From Vallitalea pronyensis (GTDB taxonomy: Bacteria > Bacillota > Clostridia > Lachnospirales > Vallitaleaceae): 64,000 bases of DNA. Within the stretch, counting starts at the first letter, position 1. Every line of letters begins with the position of its first letter. The position numbers were made by a program, and so were the translations under genes. The stretch spans positions 2,065,001 to 2,129,000 of the forward strand of contig NZ_CP058649.1 in NCBI RefSeq assembly GCF_018141445.1, given 5' to 3'. Below are positions 60,787-64,000 of the stretch, one piece after another. Below the pieces are notes generated by a model. The model did not search any database. It saw nothing but the letters and a program-made list of their open reading frames with translations, and was not told where the DNA came from.

Positions 60787-61167
60787 ATGACAAGACACAT
60801 GAGACAAATCATTTTGGACTTTTATCATTATATTGATTCAGCTGATTTTGATGGTCTTCGCCAAGTGATGGCAGAAGAGGCTAAGGTTAAGTTACCCAAT
60901 ACGCGAGAGTTATTTGATAGTCGAGAAGCGTATATCGCATTTAGTAAAGATTATCCAGGTCGATGGTATGCGAATGTTGAACGGATTGTAGAGGCTGAGC
61001 GCGAAGTCATCGCTGTAACGGAGATAACGAACCATGAGATTTCTTTTTATGTTACAGCATTTTTTGTCATCCAAGATGATCAGATTATTGAGATGACGGA
61101 ATATTGGGGGGACAATGGTGAAGCTCCTCAGTGGCGAAGAGATAAAGGGTATTGCACCAAATATTAG
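60787..61167 (+). CDS. SnoaL/NTF2-like protein
   Basis: A 126-residue cytoplasmic protein with the cone-like NTF2 fold expected from IILDFYHYIDSADFDGLRQVM, SREAYIAFSKDYPG, VIAVTEITNHEISFYVTAFFVIQDDQIIEMTEYWGD in outline. Members are small-molecule isomerases or ligand-binding proteins; the terminal TEYWGD is a common ending of the SnoaL-like group. Start 60787 has GGAGAAAGG upstream; ATG 60760 (overlapping the lactamase stop) and ATG 60799 are alternatives. Probably co-transcribed with the beta-lactamase. Confidence 0.75.
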   Translation: MTRHMRQIILDFYHYIDSADFDGLRQVMAEEAKVKLPNTRELFDSREAYIAFSKDYPGRWYANVERIVEAEREVIAVTEITNHEISFYVTAFFVIQDDQIIEMTEYWGDNGEAPQWRRDKGYCTKY

Positions 61168-61182
61168 ATAATAAGATGTCTA

Positions 61183-61214
61183 GAGGATCAAGCACATAGG
61201 TGCTTGGTCCTTTT
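61183..61214 (+). terminator. Terminator after the SnoaL-like gene
   Basis: AGGATCAAGCAC pairs with GTGCTTGGTCCT around ATAG, followed by TTTT. Confidence 0.85.
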
Positions 61215-61244
61215 AATATGTATAGTATTTTTTTAAAAATAGAC

Positions 61245-61303
61245 TTGAAATAATATAGAACTTGGCGTACAATATGAGTGAGCTCATATGAGTGCACTCA
61301 TAT
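61245..61303 (+). promoter_or_regulatory. Promoter and palindromic operator of the TetR/MMPL operon
   Basis: TTGAAA (61245-61250) and TACAAT (61268-61273) are 17 bases apart. Directly downstream, ATATGAGTGCACTCATAT (61286-61303) is a perfect 18-bp palindrome, and ATATGAG...CTCATAT (61272-61289) is a second one sharing a half-site. A TetR dimer bound here would block the transcription start. Confidence 0.88.
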
Positions 61304-61323
61304 TAAAGTTGGAGGAAATTAGT

Positions 61324-61932
61324 ATGGCGCGCATAGGAAAAGAAAAAAAAGAACAAATCCGAAAAAGCATTTTGGAAAAATCAAAAGAATTATTTTTTGG
61401 AAAAGGATATGACCAGACAAGTACGAAAGAAATAGCCAGAGAAGTAGGCATTGCAGAAGGTACCGTTTTTAATTATTTTAAAACAAAAGCAGATATTTTT
61501 TTAGAAGTATTTTCAATGGAACATACCATAAAAAAGATTGAAACCAATCAGTACATGGATAAAGGTACAAGTGTACTGGATATTTTTATGAACTTCATCA
61601 AGTGTAATTTAAAAGATATCATGATCTTTCCAAAGGGTATTTTGAAAGAACTGGGTATTGCCAGTCTCAATCTTGCCAAAAGTAAACCAGCCCTTATAAA
61701 AAAATTAGCAGAGTTTGATTTTCAAGTATTGGATCATCTAAAAGAACTTACAGAAGACTTACAAGGCAAAGGTCTTATTGTACCTTGTGATGCAAAAGTC
61801 TTAAGCGACGTGATTTACAGTGGCATGATGTTGGAGTTTATTTTGTACGTGTATGAAAAAGACAGGAAAAAAGAGACGATGTTTGATAACATACGTGAAA
61901 AGGTAGGGTTTATCCTAAAGGGATATGTATAG
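61324..61932 (+). CDS. TetR-family transcriptional regulator
   Basis: A 202-residue repressor. The N-terminal domain (residues 5-55, with RKSILEKSKELFFGKGYDQTSTKEIAREVG in outline and IAEGTVFNYFKTKADIF) is a typical TetR helix-turn-helix; the C-terminal part binds an unknown ligand. GGAGG upstream sets ATG 61324. It lies between the palindromic operator and an MMPL exporter gene that starts 13 bases after it, so it very probably represses its own operon until a substrate of the exporter (a drug or lipid) is present. Confidence 0.92.
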   Translation: MARIGKEKKEQIRKSILEKSKELFFGKGYDQTSTKEIAREVGIAEGTVFNYFKTKADIFLEVFSMEHTIKKIETNQYMDKGTSVLDIFMNFIKCNLKDIMIFPKGILKELGIASLNLAKSKPALIKKLAEFDFQVLDHLKELTEDLQGKGLIVPCDAKVLSDVIYSGMMLEFILYVYEKDRKKETMFDNIREKVGFILKGYV

Positions 61933-61945
61933 AAAGGATGATCAT

Positions 61946-64000
61946 ATGGTAGAGAAATTAATGGCCAAAAATGTAGAGTGGGTAACGCAAAGACCAAAGA
62001 CAATTCTAGCCATTGCTTTATGCTTGACAGTATTTATGGGTATTTTCGCTAGTTTCTTAGATTTGGAATTAAATTGGGTAGCTTTAGCACCAAAAGGAAA
62101 TTCGGCTGTTAAAGAATACCAGAAAATCGTAGAAGATTTTCCAACACTCAGCAACATCATGGTTGTCATAGAAAGTGACGATAGACATCAATTAGAAGAA
62201 GTCACAGAGATTGTTCATAAAGAGTTAAGCCAATTAACCGACTACATATCTTCTGTATCGGCTGGAATCGATGAAGCATTTGCCCTAGAAAACGGTTTGC
62301 TGTATGTACCAACAAAAGAGATTGAGATGATGGGTTATGCTCTCATGGACACGAATCTGGATAGTTTCTATGGCATGTTAGAGATGACTATCGATGAATC
62401 CATAAAAGGCATAGAAGAAGGTCAGTTATCTTCAAAAGATATTGCTTATCAAGTAGCTAATTATGATGCAATGATGGCTTTGTTTCAAGTAACCAATAAA
62501 GGGTTAAAGGGTGGAAGTAGTGAGGAAGAATTAAGACAGGCAATCACCAAGTTTTTTACTGGGAATACACGGGCGGTATCACCTGATGGCAAAGCGGTCA
62601 TTGTTACAGTCCAACCCAACTTCGATATCATGGATATGGAGCAAGTAGTACCTGGGGTTAATACCATAGAGGAAACCATTAAGGCGATTGATGCAAACCA
62701 TAAGGATGTTCGTGTTAGAGCAACAGGTATGCATGTGGTTGTAAGAGATGAAATGGCAAGCATTGAGTCCGATTCCTTATTAACAACCCTGTTAAGCATA
62801 CTCTTAATCTTAGCCATTCTGTATTTTGCATTTAGGTCTTTCTTAGCCCCCATCATTACCTTTATACCTCTGGTTCTAGGTATTATCTGGGCAGTTGGTT
62901 TAACGAAGCTGACCATTGGCAGGCTCAATATGATGACAGCATTTTCTGCTGCCATGTTACTGGGTTTGGGTATTGATTACGCCATTCATCTCTACAGTAG
63001 TTATACTGAAAAGCGAGCATATGGGCTAGAAAAACAAGAAGCCATCAAAGGTGCTATATCCATAACAGGACTGGGCATTATTACAGGTGCGTTAACCACA
63101 GCAGTTGCCTTCTTGGCTTTAAATATCAGTTCGTTAGAGATATTACAAGAACTAGGAACCATCATGGGTACGGGTATTTTAACCACACTAATAGCTGTAT
63201 TCTGGGTGCTTCCAGCTATCATTATGATAAATAAAGAAAAGCCCCATAAAGTCAGCAAAATTAAAGGGCAATATCATTGGATTGGTCATATAGCCGTAAA
63301 AGTTAACCAAGTAAAAGTACCCGTTATCATTGGTTTACTACTATTAACAAGTTTTATGGCCTATAAAGCCAAAAATGTGACCTTTGATACCAATTTAATG
63401 CATTTAGAACCAGAAGGGTTAGAATCCATAGCGTTAATGGAACATTTGGTCGAACAGTATGATATGAGCACGGATTCCTTTAGTATAGAAGTAAGTGAAC
63501 TGGCTGACGTATATGAGCTTCATGAAGCATATGAACAAGTGAATGGTGTTGCGAAGGTGAGCAGTATAGCTGACATCGTACCCAAGGAAATGCAGCAACA
63601 TACCAAGCTAGAGGCCATTGACAAGACAAGAACAATGTTAAGCCAACAAGTGCCCCATAGAAGCATTCCTCATGGTACGTTGATTGATCAGCTAGAAAAT
63701 ATAAAGAAAAAAATAGCCAGTTATGAAAAAAGTTGGTCCACTACAGGGTATCGGAACCTTACAGAGGGAGATTTTGTAACGATGGCTACAACCATTGATG
63801 ATTTAATCAAGACACTAAAATATGCACCTAAGACAAACGTGGATCAACTATCTGAGGAGTTTTATAACCTATATAAAGCAATCGGTCATCACATGTTAGT
63901 GACAGAACCCTTAACAGTAGAAGGTCTACCACAAGACTTGAAAAAACAGTTTGTAAGTGAAGACGGTAGCATGTACTTGTTAACGATTTATCCTGATTTT
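61946..64000 (+). CDS. MMPL-type RND exporter, 3' end missing
   Basis: At least 685 residues; the frame runs open to the last base. It starts with a basic N-terminus and a helix (TILAIALCLTVFMGIFASFL), a large extracellular domain (about residues 45-265), then helices 2-6 (about 275-410) with LLSILLILAILYFAF, MLLGLGIDYAIHLY (conserved G-x-x-x-D-Y/F of MMPL/HpnN proteins) and LEILQELGTIMGTGI, helix 7 near residue 455 and the start of the second extracellular domain. MMPL and HpnN transporters export lipids or hydrophobic compounds. It is under the TetR regulator encoded immediately upstream. RBS AGAAAGGA. Confidence 0.9.
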   Translation, partial: MVEKLMAKNVEWVTQRPKTILAIALCLTVFMGIFASFLDLELNWVALAPKGNSAVKEYQKIVEDFPTLSNIMVVIESDDRHQLEEVTEIVHKELSQLTDYISSVSAGIDEAFALENGLLYVPTKEIEMMGYALMDTNLDSFYGMLEMTIDESIKGIEEGQLSSKDIAYQVANYDAMMALFQVTNKGLKGGSSEEELRQAITKFFTGNTRAVSPDGKAVIVTVQPNFDIMDMEQVVPGVNTIEETIKAIDANHKDVRVRATGMHVVVRDEMASIESDSLLTTLLSILLILAILYFAFRSFLAPIITFIPLVLGIIWAVGLTKLTIGRLNMMTAFSAAMLLGLGIDYAIHLYSSYTEKRAYGLEKQEAIKGAISITGLGIITGALTTAVAFLALNISSLEILQELGTIMGTGILTTLIAVFWVLPAIIMINKEKPHKVSKIKGQYHWIGHIAVKVNQVKVPVIIGLLLLTSFMAYKAKNVTFDTNLMHLEPEGLESIALMEHLVEQYDMSTDSFSIEVSELADVYELHEAYEQVNGVAKVSSIADIVPKEMQQHTKLEAIDKTRTMLSQQVPHRSIPHGTLIDQLENIKKKIASYEKSWSTTGYRNLTEGDFVTMATTIDDLIKTLKYAPKTNVDQLSEEFYNLYKAIGHHMLVTEPLTVEGLPQDLKKQFVSEDGSMYLLTIYPDF

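Overview
The window reads as one contiguous piece of chromosome from an A+T-rich, Gram-positive-type anaerobe of the class Clostridia. Support for this: strong AGGAGG-type ribosome binding sites, TTGACA-17-TATAAT promoters, many lipoproteins, YesMN two-component systems, a MoxR/DUF58/Bat operon and GH94 phosphorylase. A marine or sediment Vallitalea-like Lachnospirales bacterium is a reasonable guess, but there is no rRNA or other marker gene to prove it. Nearly all genes are on the + strand; only one clear gene (an acetyltransferase near 46.5 kb) is on the - strand. I see no phage, insertion sequence, CRISPR array, tRNA or rRNA.

Layout. 1-5.1 kb: a multiple-monosaccharide/xylose ABC transporter (two XylF/ChvE-type binding proteins, double-ABC ATPase, permease). 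5.1-11.3 kb: a 770-base intergenic region with a 196-bp palindromic element, a consensus-like promoter, a candidate molybdenum-cofactor-type riboswitch and a copy of a dispersed repeat. It is followed by an unusual operon: an FMN-binding membrane protein, three exported proteins built from repeated domains that resemble the molybdopterin-binding fold (one fused to an alkaline-phosphatase-like domain), and MobB. 11.4-18.1 kb: mixed housekeeping and accessory genes (2H phosphoesterase, HD hydrolase, CobW GTPase, WYL regulator, DUF2785, MFS transporter). 18.4-25.6 kb: a tightly overlapping MoxR-DUF58-BatA/B/C/D operon. 25.8-28.1 kb: an ABC drug-type exporter controlled by a MerR regulator through a 19-bp-spacer promoter. 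28.6-39.7 kb: a sugar-utilisation locus (GH94 phosphorylase, two YesN response regulators around one YesM kinase, and a YtcQ/LplB/YtcP-type importer without its own ATPase). Two promoters in it share an upstream element. 40.1-45.2 kb: RND efflux pair, ECF S component, NUDIX hydrolase. 45.3-46.8 kb: a Phd-Uma2 fusion and a GNAT. 46.9-50.9 kb: a TetR-controlled ABC-2 exporter. 51.3-55.0 kb: small and single genes. 55.2-60.8 kb: a BlaI / BlaR1-like region with a class D beta-lactamase and two proteins carrying M23-type domains, one fused to an M56 sensor and one to an S41 protease. 61.3-64.0 kb: a TetR regulator with a palindromic operator and an MMPL-type RND exporter cut by the window end.

The strongest candidate for something not well described is the 5.5-10.8 kb operon. 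Its exported proteins carry at least six copies of a DGY/DGF-centred domain but no obvious molybdenum-ligand cysteine in the large protein, yet they sit with mobB and below a riboswitch-like leader. Second are a three-copy intergenic repeat that in every case begins directly after a terminator T-run, the 196-bp palindrome, and the BlaR1-M23 fusion. All family assignments come from reading motifs; no database search was possible.
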